From Bog-756 sp963769765 (GTDB taxonomy: Bacteria > Actinomycetota > Acidimicrobiia > Acidimicrobiales > RAAP-2): DNA of 64,000 bases. The position numbers and the translations under genes were made by a program. The first letter of the stretch is position 1. Every line of letters begins with the position of its first letter. Positions 26,249-36,856 of this stretch are shown here, in pieces. The notes under the pieces are model-generated. The model ran no database searches and was not told where the DNA came from. It worked only from the letters and a program-made list of their open reading frames with translations. The stretch covers positions 62,001-126,000 of the forward strand of contig CAVYNA010000001.1 in the NCBI GenBank assembly GCA_963769765.1, given 5' to 3'.

Positions 26249-26758
26249 GTGCCGGCATCCCGTCGCCTGCAGGCGGCGGACGAAGCGGCCGATGAAGCCG
26301 AGGGCCCGGCCGACGACGAGGATCGCCGCGTCGTCGCCGAGCAGCTCGGACGTGAGCTGTCCGGTCCGTTCGAGGTCGTCGTCCGCGACGAACAGGGGAA
26401 GCCGGTCGTCATCGCCAATGCGCCGTTCTTGTTCGACGGCACGCCCATGCCGACGAGCTACTGGTTGACCGATCCGTTGTTGCGGTCGCTGGTCGGCCGG
26501 CTCGAGTCCGAGGGGGGCGTCCGGCAGGCCGAATCGGCATGCTCGCCCGATGAGATCGCAGCCGCTCACCTCCGCTACGCCGCAGAACGTGACGCGTCGA
26601 TACCCATCGACCACGCGGGCCCCCGGCCGACCGGCGGTGTCGGGGGTACGAGGCGCGGTGTCAAGTGCCTGCACGCCCATCTCGCCTGGTGGCTGGCGGG
26701 TGGTGACGACCCGGTAGGCGCCTGGACGGCCGAGCGCCTCGGCCTCCGGCCGACCTGA
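26249..26758 (+). CDS. DUF501 domain-containing protein
   Basis: 169 aa. The DUF501 core is clear: GPFEVVVRDEQGKPVVIANAP, PTSYWLTDPLL, a Cys in AESACS, and GTRRGVKCLHAHLAWWLAGG. The Cys/His residues are conserved in the family but no biochemical function is established. The gene starts with GTG 3 nt after the FtsB-like gene and precedes ppx. This ftsB-DUF501-ppx order is common in actinobacteria, so a link with division or envelope growth is plausible but unproven. Confidence 0.88.
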   Translation: MPASRRLQAADEAADEAEGPADDEDRRVVAEQLGRELSGPFEVVVRDEQGKPVVIANAPFLFDGTPMPTSYWLTDPLLRSLVGRLESEGGVRQAESACSPDEIAAAHLRYAAERDASIPIDHAGPRPTGGVGGTRRGVKCLHAHLAWWLAGGDDPVGAWTAERLGLRPT

Positions 26759-26826
26759 GCCCTGAGCGTCCGTGAGCGATCAGGTTGCGATGGTGCGACC
26801 ACGATGCCGGCCCCAGGACGACGTGG

Positions 26827-26832
26827 TAGCAA
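26827..26832 (+). promoter_or_regulatory. Putative -10-like element of ppx
   Basis: TAGCAA 6 nt before the ATG at 26839. It departs from TANNNT at the last base, so it is weak. AAGGG within the gap could also act as a short-spaced ribosome binding site. Confidence 0.25.
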
Positions 26833-26838
26833 GGGTCC

Positions 26839-27772
26839 ATGGCGCTTGACGCTCCGGTCGCCGCGATCGACTGCGGGACGAATTCCACCCGACTTCTGGT
26901 CGCCGATCCGGCCGGTCGCCCGCTCGAACGGCTGATGCGGATCACCCGACTCGGGGAAGGCGTCGACGCGACCGGCGTGCTGTCGACCGAGGCGATGGAT
27001 CGGTGCCTCGCGGTCCTGAAGGAGTACCGCCAGGTCATGGACGGGTTCGGCGTGGTCCGCGGGAGAGCGGTCGCCACGTCGGCGGCCCGCGACGCGGCGA
27101 ACGGTGGCGAGTTCCTCGACGCCGTCCAAGATGTCACCGGAGTTCGTCCGGAACTCCTCGCCGGCACCGAGGAGGGTCGGCTCTCGCTTGCTGGTGCGGT
27201 CGCCGAGCTCGATCCCTCCGACGGTCCGTTCCTCGTGTTGGATATCGGCGGAGGATCGACCGAGCTGGTCGCCGGGTCGGGCTCGCACGATCCGGAGCTT
27301 GCGGTGGTCTCCCTCCAAATGGGGTGCGTCCGCCTCACCGAGCGGTTCTTCCGCAGCGACCCGCCGGAGCCGGCCGAGCTCGAGGTCGCGGAAGCCGAGG
27401 TCTCGCGTCTCCTCGACGCCGCGATCGCAGCTCATCCGGCCTTATCGGCTGCCCACCGACTGGTGGGTCTCGCCGGCACCATCACGACCCTGGCTGCGGT
27501 GCACCAAGGACTCGCCGACTACGACCGCGACCGCATCCACCATTCGGTCATGTCCGCCGCCGATGTCGACGGCGTGGTACGGGATTCTGGCGTCGGAGGA
27601 CAGCAAGGCCCGACTCGAGCGTGCCGGGATGGTGCCCGGCCGCGAAGACGTGATCGTCGGCGGCGCGCTGATCCTGGCTGCCGTGATGCGGAGGTTCGGC
27701 TTCGAGGAGTGCCTGGTTTCCGAGGCGGACATCCTCGACGGCCTGGTCGCGAGCATGCGTGAATCGGACTAG
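26839..27772 (+). CDS. Ppx/GppA-family exopolyphosphatase (one apparent frameshift)
   Basis: ASKHA-fold phosphatase acting on polyphosphate or pppGpp. The first ~244 codons read normally: AAIDCGTNSTRLLV, VATSAARDAANG, VLDIGGGSTELVAGSG and GLAGTITTLAA. After MSAADVD the frame runs into Arg/Gly-rich nonsense. The expected end (WYGILASEDSKARLERAGM, VIVGGALILAAVM) lies in the +1 frame, finishing at 27772. The shift is at about 27571, where GACGGCG would read correctly as GACGCG. It is probably an inserted base in the assembly. If real, the protein would lose its C-terminal helices. Confidence 0.88.
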
Positions 27773-27785
27773 TCCCCGAGGCCGT

Positions 27786-29355
27786 TCAGGATGGCGACGC
27801 TGCCGATGGCAAGGTCAATTGACTCACGCCCGGTGGCGGGCGCCACCGCAGGACCTGGACCCCGTTGCCCTCAGCCAGCACGCTGGCGTGGAGATGGTCC
27901 CGGATGAACGTGCCGATCGCTGCGCTCTGGACAGGGGTCATCTCTCCGACGTCGTGGGGTGGATAGAGGACAAAGACGACCTCGGGACCTCGCACCGGGA
28001 TCACTTCGCCCGGCAGCAAGACGTAGATGAATTGACGCGACGAGTAGAGACCCATGACGCCCATCGAGGAGATAACAGTCGTGGCAGGCGGCGTGAAGGC
28101 GAGACCCTGACGAAGGGTGGATGCGGCAGCGGGCTCGACCTGCGTTATGGCCCAGCGAACGTTGCCCGGCGACGTGGTGACGCCGTAGAAGGTCGCTTGG
28201 GCAACGAGCGCCAGCGCAACGATCGTGACTGGCACCCAGCCGAACCGAAGGTGCTGTCCGCACCAGACGAGCACCATCACAGTGCCAAGCAGCACGAAAG
28301 GGTAGACGGCGAAATTCTGGAACGCCTGGAAGATGAAGATCTCCTTCGAATTCAGCACATTCGTCAACAAGACTACGATTGGGACGCCAAAACCCCAGGC
28401 TGAAGCGAGGCCAACGACACCGACCGGCCTCAGCAGTGCATAGACGTAGTGAAGTCGAGCATGGATCATGGCGATCGCCCTGTTCGGATGCGTCAGGACT
28501 CCGGCGATGACTGCGAACCCAGCCGACGATGGGAGGCTCGTTCGTCCTGCCAGGTACGCGTAACTGTTGAGGCCCGGACCAGCATTGGCTCCGACGGCTG
28601 AGATCACCGCGAGCCACACCATCGCCGAACCGATCAGAAGAAGCCCTTGTCGCCTGTTGCCCGTCCAGCAAGGATCGCAGAGAGCCTAGTCCGACCACCG
28701 TCAACGCTGCGAACGAGCCGCAGAGCAGCGTAAGTACGACCCACAGCCATGCCCTTCGGAATCGACCGTGCCACAGGTCACGACCAGTCAAGAGCAGAAG
28801 GATCGCAACGATGGTCTCGAGATGGAAATCTGCGAGGAGGGTCTGGTAGGTACCCGGGTTGACGATCAGCGCGATCAGTGCCGCCGAACTCGCACCTGCC
28901 GCTGTCCAGAACTGGACTCTCTGCTTCGGAGGAAGTCCAGGATCCATAGATAGACGACCAATCCGCTTCCAGCTAGAGCGGCAGTCTTCAACCCAGAGCA
29001 ATGCAGTCGAGTTCAAGCCGACGATATGCAGCAATGCGAGCGGCCACATGATGATTTCGAAGTCGTTCCGGTAGAAGGCAAAGCCTTGAACCGTATCGAA
29101 GGGATTCAGATGACCCTGGCCAATGAGTGTCCAAGCCTGGTTGTACGCCGAGAAGTCTTGGCCAAGGAAGTCGCGGTCGTAGAGGGCCGTGGAGAAGCTC
29201 ACCAGTCCGAAGAACCAGAGGAAGACGACGCACGTGCCGATCGTCCTGAGAAGGTGCCATCGCTGATCCAGGGGCGCTGGCTCAGGAAATGTCCGGCCGT
29301 GCGGACGCGGCGTCCGAAGCTTGTCAGTGCCGAGACGAGTGGTACTCGATGTCAC
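27786..29355 (-). pseudogene. DUF2079-family multi-pass membrane protein (three apparent frameshifts)
   Basis: Composite locus of about 520 codons. The N-terminal part from GTG 29355 shows a first helix (TCVVFLWFFGLVSF), then the DUF2079-like DFSAYNQAWTLIGQGHL and YRNDFEIIMWPLALLHIV. Continuity needs frame changes near 28990, 28925 and 28665, each restoring hydrophobic sequence (for example GSGLVVYLWILDFL). The C-terminal half (27786-28622) has several more spans and ends in an extracellular segment. DUF2079 proteins resemble GT-C glycosyltransferases, so a role in surface glycan assembly is inferred. The gene converges with ppx. Either a pseudogene or an error-rich assembly. Confidence 0.65.
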
Positions 29356-30055
29356 TTTTCGTCTCGATCTTCGAGATCCATCTCATCGGGCGAAGGTGGA
29401 GCCACGAGCGGTCCGGCACTACTCTCTGGCGGCCAGCATCATGCCCCAGCTGAAGGATCACTCCCGAACATTATCGGTTCGGTAATGTCCAACGAGGGAG
29501 GAATCGTGCATCGGAAGGGATCTGCAGTCGGGTGGAACCCAGGTCAATACCTAACGTCGAAAGGATGTGGGGCTGATGCCAGATCGGCGGACACTTTGGT
29601 GTCGCGAGAAATGGAGTCACCAGGGTCACTCACGGCATGAGCATCGTGGCGTCGAAATGTGTGGGGTCACCACTGCCGTTACGAATCGCCTCCTTCTCAT
29701 GGGAGAAGAGCTTGAGAGAACCACTCCAAGCGGTCGTCGCCACACGAATGTCGCACACTCGCTCCCGCGCCCCCTGTCATCTGCAGGATGTTCGCAGCAC
29801 GCGGTGCACCCACTGCGCGAACAGTGGGAGACGCCGATGACACCGTGCTGCATGCACAGGAGTCGTCCGTGGAAGGATGCAAGCGCAATCTGGGAGCGAT
29901 CACAAGACGTTGAGCACCGAAACCTCGACTTGCGTTCGGGTGTTAGACCGAATAATTGCCGATGCTGAGCCGGACCCAGCAATGCGCCTGGAAATGTGCA
30001 TGGTGACTGAATCGGGACTAACAGACTATTGTTTGACGGAAGAAGGAGCCCGAAA
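29356..30055 (+). other. Non-coding or unrecognised 700-bp stretch
   Basis: Lower-GC sequence upstream of the methyltransferase. Short overlapping frames on both strands give no recognisable protein and no good ribosome binding sites. It may hold regulatory DNA or remnants of an old insertion. Confidence 0.3.
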
Positions 30056-30878
30056 GTGGAGCATCTACAAGGTGGCGAATCGGGATTAATGATGAGGCAA
30101 CCGCCACCTCTTTCGCTTTTAGCACGTGACCCGGCACGGGCTCTTCAGTTTGAGTTTCCACCCGATCAAACTGAATATATTGAACATTGGTATCACACCA
30201 TTACTTTTCCAAATGGGGAAGTGACCCCGGGAATTTACGACCATCGGGATCTGCTCCCACACTATGGCCTTCCTGACGATCTCACGGGGAAGCGCGCGCT
30301 TGATGTGGGCACGGCGAATGGCTTTTGGGCCTTCGAAATGGAGCGACGCGGTGCCGAGGTAACGGCAGTGGACCTCCATTCTTCCCTCGAACTGGATTTT
30401 CCTCCGCAGGTACTTGCACTTCTGCGGACGATGCCACCAAGGCCCCGTGGGCAACGGTTCAGGGAAGCCCATGCTCGCCTCAACTCGAGAGTTCGATATA
30501 TCGACATATCCGCGTATAGGTTGAATGAAAAGGACCTAGGCAAGTTTGATCTCATCCACGCAGGCTGACATCTTGCTTCATCTGGAAAGACCTCTTGAGG
30601 CTATTCGACGATTCCGCGATATTGTCGATGTTGGCGGCCAACTCATCATTTCCGATGTGGTCGATCCGGACTTGCCAGGGCGCGATGGAATGGAATTCGC
30701 GACCAAGTACCTTGGTGGATGGGACACGCACACATGGTGGTGTCCGTCAATTGATGCCCTAGGACAGATGATAATTGATGCAGGCTTCAGCGCTGTCGAA
30801 AACCACCTCGTCTATATGCTGCCTTCCCGCGGAAGGAACGAAGGTCCGTGGCGTGCGGTGTTTCGAGCTACACCATGA
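30056..30878 (+). CDS. SAM-dependent methyltransferase (one apparent frameshift)
   Basis: About 273 codons. GTG 30056 is chosen because AGAAGGAG lies exactly 7 nt upstream. Motif I reads KRALDVGTANGFWAFEME, followed by AEVTAVDLHS, which is the SAM-binding region. FDLIHAG ends in a premature stop at 30566-30568. The protein resumes in the neighbouring frame as DILLHLERPLEAIRRF and continues LIISDVVDPDLPG to 30878. It resembles the Methyltransf_9/CmoB-like group acting on sugars or small acids. Context suggests modification of a surface glycan. The GC content is clearly lower than in the flanking core genes. Confidence 0.72.
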
Positions 30879-31418
30879 AGCGACCGAACTGGTGCATGAG
30901 TAGTTGACGAATGCTCGAGAGCGCATATCGACGATTGACTTCGAGCATGAATGCTCCAGTCCTGCAGGGAACCGGCCGCTGTGGACAACCCGGTCGCAAC
31001 GAGTCGCTGCCAACCAGTTCTGCCGGCACCATCGTCAGGGAGCTTGACGGTTCCACCAGGAAGCACTGACCGGATCCCCAAGAGCGGGTGAAGTTGGATC
31101 AGTTCGCGTGGACCTGGTGAGCATGGGCGACCCATCGATCGAAGGATCCGGAGCTGCCTCGCGCGAGTCGAACCATGTGCAAGGACTTCGATCGGTGACA
31201 GGGCAGGTCGTCGTTGGACTGTGCGGATTCACCGTGGACGCTCCTGTACGTCGAGTGGTCCCACAAGATGGCTTGGCTGAGCTCACAACTCCGGTCTCGC
31301 CATGGCAAAGTAATCTCAGTTGATGCTCGTCTCTCCTCCGGCCATTGTCTGAACTCGTGGCCAGCGTTGTCGACTCCCGGGCGTCGCCTCGCTTGGTCCT
31401 GCCGACGCGATCGAGGAG
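30879..31418 (+). other. Intergenic stretch, nothing recognised
   Basis: 540 bp between two glycan genes. Small frames exist on both strands but none has convincing protein character or a start signal. Confidence 0.3.
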
Positions 31419-33095
31419 ATGCCAGCCGGTCTGAAGCACGACAGTCACCGGGTTCGGGACGCCATCGCCGTCGTCGGCGCATGGCTGCTCTCCGGCGGCT
31501 TCTTCTTCTCCTCGCAGTGGACGAGCGGATTCGACCGGGTTATGGGCAATGCCGGCGATTCTCGACTCATGGTCTATTTGAATGAGCAGTGGTTTCTCGT
31601 ATTGAGAGGTTCCCAACCATGGCGTAACCCTCCATTTTTCTATCCTGTAAAGGGACTGCTCGGTTACACCGATACCTTCTTTCTATGGCAACTGTTCTTC
31701 GCCCCGATGCGCATGATGGGCGCAGAGCCGTTTCTTGCGTTTCAGCTGACCATCGTTATCATGAGCTTTCTCGCCTTCGTCAGTTTCGTCGTCCTCGTTC
31801 GATGGGTTCTTCGGGCCCCCCTCTTCGTCGCCATCATTGGTGCGATCGTCTTCGCCTTTGCGAATAACTTGGCGGAGCATGTCGGATCGGCTCAGGTGTT
31901 CGGGATCTATCTCGTGCCGCCGATTGCCCTTGTCGGGCTGCTGTCATGGAGGATTCGGAGCAACCGTCCTGAAGCTTCGGTACTGCTCTCAATAGTCTTC
32001 GGTGCATTGTGGGGACTGCTTCTCTTCTCGACCTACTACGTAGCGTGGCTATCGCTGTTCGCGGCTTGCCTGATTGTCCTTCTCATGTTTCTCTTCAGTC
32101 CGCGTGCGATCGTGGCCGCAGCCACGGACTCCTTGGCGACCGGTTGGCACTGCGCGGTCGCGGCGACCTGTGGATTCGCGATCGGCTTGATCCCCTTCTT
32201 CACGACGTACGTACCGGTTGCCAACCAGCTGGGCACTCGCAGCTACTCCTACGTGATGACCTTCGCTCCACGATTCCGTGACCTCGTCAATGTCGGAGCA
32301 GAAAATCGGTTTTGGGGCAACCCACTCCGAAACGTGTGGTCTCCACCGTCCACGAATTCCTACGTCTTCAGTTTTGCCATCACACCTCTCCTTTCGTTGA
32401 CGATCTTGATTGGAGCTGGAGTGATTGTCTGGACTCTCATTACTCATCGCACACGATTGACGCCGATGTTGCGCTTCACGCTTGCGCTCTGCGTAACGTC
32501 GCTCCTACTCACGTTCTTGCCAATCAGAACTTGGATCGGATCCGCCTGGATCCTCGTGTGGTACCTCCCGGGTGCATCTGCCATTCGAGCGATCGACCGG
32601 ATACAAGCAGCAAATGATCTCGTGACTGCATTGGCTCTGGTCTCACTCGCAACACTGGCGTTTCGCCACCTCCACTCGCAGCGACGGTCGACGCCATTGC
32701 GGGTCGCCGGAATCGTCGTCCTTTGCCTCGTGGCGGCCGAACAAGTCAACGCGATGTCCGGATCGCAGCTTCGGCGCAGCTCCCAAGTGTCGACGATGGC
32801 CGCTGTTCCATCAACGCCCGCTGGATGCACGAGCTTCTTCGTCATCGATTCGAAGAGAAACTCGATGCGCTTCTATGAGTTCCAGACCTTGGCGATGATG
32901 ATCTCCCAGCGGATTGGTTTGCCCACGCTGAACGGATACAGCGGTGACACACCGACTGGTTGGAATCTCCTCTTCCCGAACAGCCCTTCCTATCCCATCT
33001 TCGTCAGTCAATGGACGACGGCGCACGGACTGACAACTGGCGTGTGCGAGCTAGATCTGGGAACGATGACCTGGAAGGAAATGCCCCAGCGCTAA
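31419..33095 (+). CDS. Multi-pass membrane protein, GT-C glycosyltransferase-like
   Basis: 558 aa with about 10-12 hydrophobic spans (VVGAWLLSGGFFFSS; LTIVIMSFLAFVSFVVLV; VFGALWGLLLFSTYYVAWLS; LSLTILIGAGVIVWTL). A soluble C-terminal segment of ~110 residues follows. The early loop FDRVMGNAGDSRLMVYLNEQW, with an acidic pair after the first helix, matches the layout of GT-C/YfhO-like enzymes that use lipid-linked sugars. It shares this layout with the 34978 protein. The ATG at 31419 is preceded directly by GAGGAG with no spacing, so the true start may differ. Substrate unknown. Confidence 0.65.
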   Translation: MPAGLKHDSHRVRDAIAVVGAWLLSGGFFFSSQWTSGFDRVMGNAGDSRLMVYLNEQWFLVLRGSQPWRNPPFFYPVKGLLGYTDTFFLWQLFFAPMRMMGAEPFLAFQLTIVIMSFLAFVSFVVLVRWVLRAPLFVAIIGAIVFAFANNLAEHVGSAQVFGIYLVPPIALVGLLSWRIRSNRPEASVLLSIVFGALWGLLLFSTYYVAWLSLFAACLIVLLMFLFSPRAIVAAATDSLATGWHCAVAATCGFAIGLIPFFTTYVPVANQLGTRSYSYVMTFAPRFRDLVNVGAENRFWGNPLRNVWSPPSTNSYVFSFAITPLLSLTILIGAGVIVWTLITHRTRLTPMLRFTLALCVTSLLLTFLPIRTWIGSAWILVWYLPGASAIRAIDRIQAANDLVTALALVSLATLAFRHLHSQRRSTPLRVAGIVVLCLVAAEQVNAMSGSQLRRSSQVSTMAAVPSTPAGCTSFFVIDSKRNSMRFYEFQTLAMMISQRIGLPTLNGYSGDTPTGWNLLFPNSPSYPIFVSQWTTAHGLTTGVCELDLGTMTWKEMPQR

Positions 33096-33282
33096 CTAGT
33101 CCAGCCCTCGAGTCCATCTGTCTCACGGGCGTCCCGCTGAGAGTCAGCGCACTCACCTCGAAAGTCCCAAGAGATGCTCAGGTCCCGAGAAGGGGCTCTT
33201 CGTCATCCACGCCTTGTCGCGTAGAGCCGCTAAAGCGCTACGTGCTCTAGCATGCAATCCGATCTGGAGGTGGGCTGAGGGC

Positions 33283-34507
33283 ATGGGTTACAGGCACAGG
33301 AACATGGATGGGCGTGGTGTCGCCCGGCAGAGGACCCGGATCAGGAAGCGCGCCAGTGGGTTCACAATGCTTATTGCTGTGACCGGAGGCCTGCTACTCG
33401 CTGCGTGCTCGTCGGCGTCGACAACGGACGCCAAATCAAGCTCTCAGCCGGCTCCTTCAGCGTCATCCACGGGCAGAGGACAGCAGTGGGGAGGAGGCCA
33501 GTTGTCAACCAGCTATGACACCGTCTATCAGGGCGTATCGTGCCCCTCGGCGATTCATTGTGTGGCCGTTGGTGTCAGCACTTCAACAATGCAGAGTGTC
33601 TTTGCTGTCACGAACGACGGGGCCGCAACGTGGACCAAGCACAGTTTGCCGCTCCACGGGAACGCTGACCGCCCCTCCAAGTCTTCTTGATTCGTGCCCA
33701 TCAGTGACGAACTGCGTCGTCCTGGCATCGGAAAATTCGTCGGGAACGAATGACCAGGTCTTGTATACGAGAGACGGAGGCACGACTTGGTTGCAAACCA
33801 GCCTGCCGACTGCACAGCCCGGCGCCCAGGTTGCAGAAGGTGGAGCGCTGTCGTGCCCTTCGATCGATACTTGCGTAGCCGGAAGTCTTAGTGCCGGTCT
33901 CATCCACTCTGTTGATGGTGGAGCAACCTGGTCGGCCGGCACGGTCCCCAGTCCGGCGCCAGGTGGGATCATAGACATTGCCTGTGCATCAAGTACCAGT
34001 TGTACGGCCGTGGGCGGCAGTGGCACCGTCCTGCTGTCGACAGACGGGGGGGCTAGTTGGTCAGTCGGGACTCCGCCCGCAAACCAAGTCCCACTCATTT
34101 CTGTATCGTGTTCTTCTGCTAGCGATTGTGCCGCCGTCAGTGGTGACAACACCTCGGATCTGCCCTTCACGAACGACGCCGGTACGACCTGGATGTCCGG
34201 TACCGCTCCATTCGAGGTCCAGCCCAATGGTGGACATGGCAATGTAGTGTCGTGTACCAATGCGGGTCACTGCGTATTCCTCGGGACATCGACAAAGGGA
34301 CAGGGGTCAGTTGCCTACGCCGCCGCCGCCTTTTCGGCAGATGGCGGTGCCACCTGGTCATCGGGTTCCGTGCCAAGCCAATCCAAATTCAATGTACAAG
34401 CGATTTCATGCCCCACTTCAATGAGATGCATCGCAGTTGGAGATCTTCCCCCAGGAGCCGCATACACCTCTGACGGTGGACGGAGTTGGATCCTTCCGGG
34501 TAGCTGA
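33283..34507 (+). CDS. Lipoprotein with seven Cys-pair propeller repeats (one apparent frameshift)
   Basis: Signal peptide with lipobox LLLAAC (Cys followed by SSAS), then a Ser/Ala/Pro linker. Seven repeats each contain a C-x5-C pair, such as CPSAIHC, CPSVTNC, CPSIDTC, CASSTSC and CPTSMRC. They alternate with DGGxTW-type turns, the hallmark of BNR/Ycf48-like seven-bladed propellers. The frame changes between 33650 and 33690; upstream text ends NADRPSKSS-stop and downstream resumes SLLDSCPSV. ATG 33283 is chosen for GGAGGTG upstream. The same repeat type forms the head of the PilV-like protein at 4180-6924. A role in binding or surface display is inferred. Confidence 0.72.
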
Positions 34508-34977
34508 CTTCGATCTCGTCCGAACTCGTAGAGAGTTGGTCAGTCGCCAGTGGGTGACTTCCGAGCATCACCCCTTCCGAGAATGGTGCCTCTCCGAAAT
34601 GAGGGTGACATGGGCTTAGGTTTCCAGACTCTTCACGATCAGCCGTGGGGCGGCGTCTTCCCGGTGACCCGCCCATCGGCATCCACCAATAGGGCCCCGT
34701 GGCCCCCGATTCTTGCGGTTGCGAGACCAGCGAGACCAGCGAGACCAGCGAGAACGGGAGACACGGGACATGGCGGACGGTAGTGGCGACGCGACTGCGC
34801 TGTTGGGGATGGAGCCGCCCAGGACGTGGTCCGACTTGAGGCGGGGGACCGAGCCGAAACGTCGATTGCGTGTAAATTTCGGCGCGGGACGCTTGAGCCC
34901 CCATGTCGGTCCTCCGCCGAGGCGCACGTAATTCGTGGACGGTCACCGGGCGGAGCGGACTTCACGAGAAAGGCCCA
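34508..34977 (+). other. Intergenic stretch with a 9-bp tandem repeat
   Basis: No gene recognised. Contains the CGAGACCAG repeat described separately. The final part carries GAGAAAGG, the ribosome binding site of the next gene. Confidence 0.35.
34722..34757 (+). repeat. Tandem 9-bp repeat (CGAGACCAG x3 plus one variant)
   Basis: Three exact copies of CGAGACCAG (34722-34748) followed by CGAGAACGG. It lies outside recognised genes and is a probable length-variable microsatellite. Confidence 0.8.
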
Positions 34978-36804
34978 ATGACCGTCACCGAGTTAACCGA
35001 GGCCCCTCGAGCGGCGCCTGCAATCGTGCGCGACGCACCGCCGCGAACGGATCGGTGGTTTGGCGTCGCGATCGTGGCGGGATACATCGTCCTCGGCATC
35101 GTGGCATTCTGGCCGGTCCTTCCCGGAAGGCCGGACCGTCTATTCGGGACCAGTTCAGACTCGATCCTCGCCATGTGGTTCCTCGCGTGGATGCCACACG
35201 CAGTCGCACACGGGCTCAATCCGCTGTTCAGCCACGCCATTCTCGTGCCGACCGGCGTCAATCTTGCACAGAACACCGAGGCGCCCCTGCTCGGCTTCCT
35301 TACGATGCCCTTCGCGCTCGTCATGGGACCTGTCGCGAGGGCGAATCTCCTCATGGTGCTCGCGATGCCGGCCTCGGCCACCGCCGCATACATCGTCCTC
35401 CGCAAGTGGAGCGTCTGGGGACCGGGAGCAGCGATCGGCGGACTGCTCTATGGATTCTCCCCGTATGCGATCGGTGAGAGCCTCGGCCATCTCGTCCTGG
35501 TCTTCCTCGTCTTCCCGCCGTTCATCGCGTTGACGGTCGTGTCCATCGTTCGGCGAGACGGATCGCCGATTCGACTTGGGATCCAGCTCGGATTGCTCGT
35601 GGCCGCCCAGTTCCTCACCGAGCCCGAGGTCATGGCGACCGTCATGCTGATGACTATCTGGGCACTCGTCTGTGCCGCGATCCGGTACCGAGCACAGGCG
35701 GTGGAGATCGCGCGCGCGTGCATGAGGCCGTTCGCGTGGGCGGTGGGACTGGCGGCCCTCTTCCTCGCGTACCCGATTTGGCTGATGTTCGCGGGCCCAC
35801 AGCACTACAAGGGAACGGCCCAGCCGGCGGCCAACCCTTACTTCAACGACGTCATGAGCTTCATTGCTGGTGGTCCCTTGCAACGTGTCTCTCTCGGGAT
35901 TCACTTTGCCGGAGTGCCGATGAGTAATCCTTCAGAGGCCGGAGGTTTCATCGGCATTCCGATCCTGCTGGTTGCGGGCTACCTCGCATGGCGATCACGG
36001 CGGAGCCCGAGGATGCAGCTGGCCGTCGCCGTGACGCTGGGAGCGGTGGTGTTGTCACTGGGATCGCACCTGACGATCGACGGTTGGCACACCGGCATTC
36101 CCCTGCCTTACCTACTGGTCATGCACCTTCCTCTTCTTGACAACCTCCTCCCTGTGCGGATCTCGATGGAGACCGCAGCATGTCTTGCAGCAGTCATCGC
36201 CTTTGGTCTCGACGATGTCAGGCGAGCTGCGACCCGGTCCCCCCTGCACGGTCGCTCGACGCATCGAGCGCGGAACGTGGTGCTGCCGCTCGCGGTTCTC
36301 GCAGTGGTCGTCGTCACGCAACTGCCGACGTGGCCGAACGCTTCACAACCCGTTCGGGCGCTGCCCCCCGCGTTCAGCGACGCAGTTCCAGTGGGTGATC
36401 CGGTCACCGTGACGTACCCCATCGCGTCGCCGCTCTTTCCGCAGCCGATGTTGTGGCAGGCGCTCGACGGCTTCAGGTTCCAGCTGATCGGCGGCTATGC
36501 GGAGCACCCGGATCCGAACGGTGCTCCGACGGGCATGCCGAATCCGATGAGTCCGACGGGCCTCGACCAGTTCCTCGAAGGGCAAGAGGCGTACAACAAG
36601 TACCTGCCGCCCGTGCCGGTCACCCCTGCGCTGGTCTCGAGAGTGAAGTTCGTGGCGACACAGGATGACATCCGGCTCGTCATCGTGGATCGCTCGGTGA
36701 AGGGAGCAAGGGCCGTCACAGACGTGTTCAGCCTGGCGTTCGGTCCGCCGCAGGTCGTCAGCGCCTCATACGTGCTTTGGGCCAGCATGACAGCGCCCCT
36801 CTGA
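34978..36804 (+). CDS. Multi-pass membrane protein, YfhO/DUF6311-like GT-C family
   Basis: 608 aa with about 12 spans. After the first helix (VAIVAGYIVLGIVAFWPVL) comes FGTSSDSILAMWFLAWMPHAVAHGLNP, the Asp-bearing loop typical of GT-C-like membrane proteins. Further helices include LGFLTMPFALVMGP, LVAAQFLTEPEVMATVM and PILLVAGYLAWRS. The C-terminal ~130 residues are soluble and extracytoplasmic. ATG 34978 has GAGAAAGG 4-5 nt upstream; an upstream in-frame start at 34903 is less likely. It probably transfers a sugar from a polyprenyl carrier to a surface glycan or protein. Acceptor and sugar are unknown. Confidence 0.7.
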   Translation: MTVTELTEAPRAAPAIVRDAPPRTDRWFGVAIVAGYIVLGIVAFWPVLPGRPDRLFGTSSDSILAMWFLAWMPHAVAHGLNPLFSHAILVPTGVNLAQNTEAPLLGFLTMPFALVMGPVARANLLMVLAMPASATAAYIVLRKWSVWGPGAAIGGLLYGFSPYAIGESLGHLVLVFLVFPPFIALTVVSIVRRDGSPIRLGIQLGLLVAAQFLTEPEVMATVMLMTIWALVCAAIRYRAQAVEIARACMRPFAWAVGLAALFLAYPIWLMFAGPQHYKGTAQPAANPYFNDVMSFIAGGPLQRVSLGIHFAGVPMSNPSEAGGFIGIPILLVAGYLAWRSRRSPRMQLAVAVTLGAVVLSLGSHLTIDGWHTGIPLPYLLVMHLPLLDNLLPVRISMETAACLAAVIAFGLDDVRRAATRSPLHGRSTHRARNVVLPLAVLAVVVVTQLPTWPNASQPVRALPPAFSDAVPVGDPVTVTYPIASPLFPQPMLWQALDGFRFQLIGGYAEHPDPNGAPTGMPNPMSPTGLDQFLEGQEAYNKYLPPVPVTPALVSRVKFVATQDDIRLVIVDRSVKGARAVTDVFSLAFGPPQVVSASYVLWASMTAPL

Positions 36805-36856
36805 TCGCACGACATCGGCAGCCGTCCTGTGTCCCGCGGATCGAAGGGGGCTTCCG

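Noticed and set aside
29877..30089. 70-codon plus-strand frame before the methyltransferase
   Set aside because: No recognisable family and no ribosome binding site. It overlaps the methyltransferase start, which has an excellent site at 30041-30048.
34722..34757. CRISPR array
   Set aside because: Units are 9 bp in direct tandem with no spacers.
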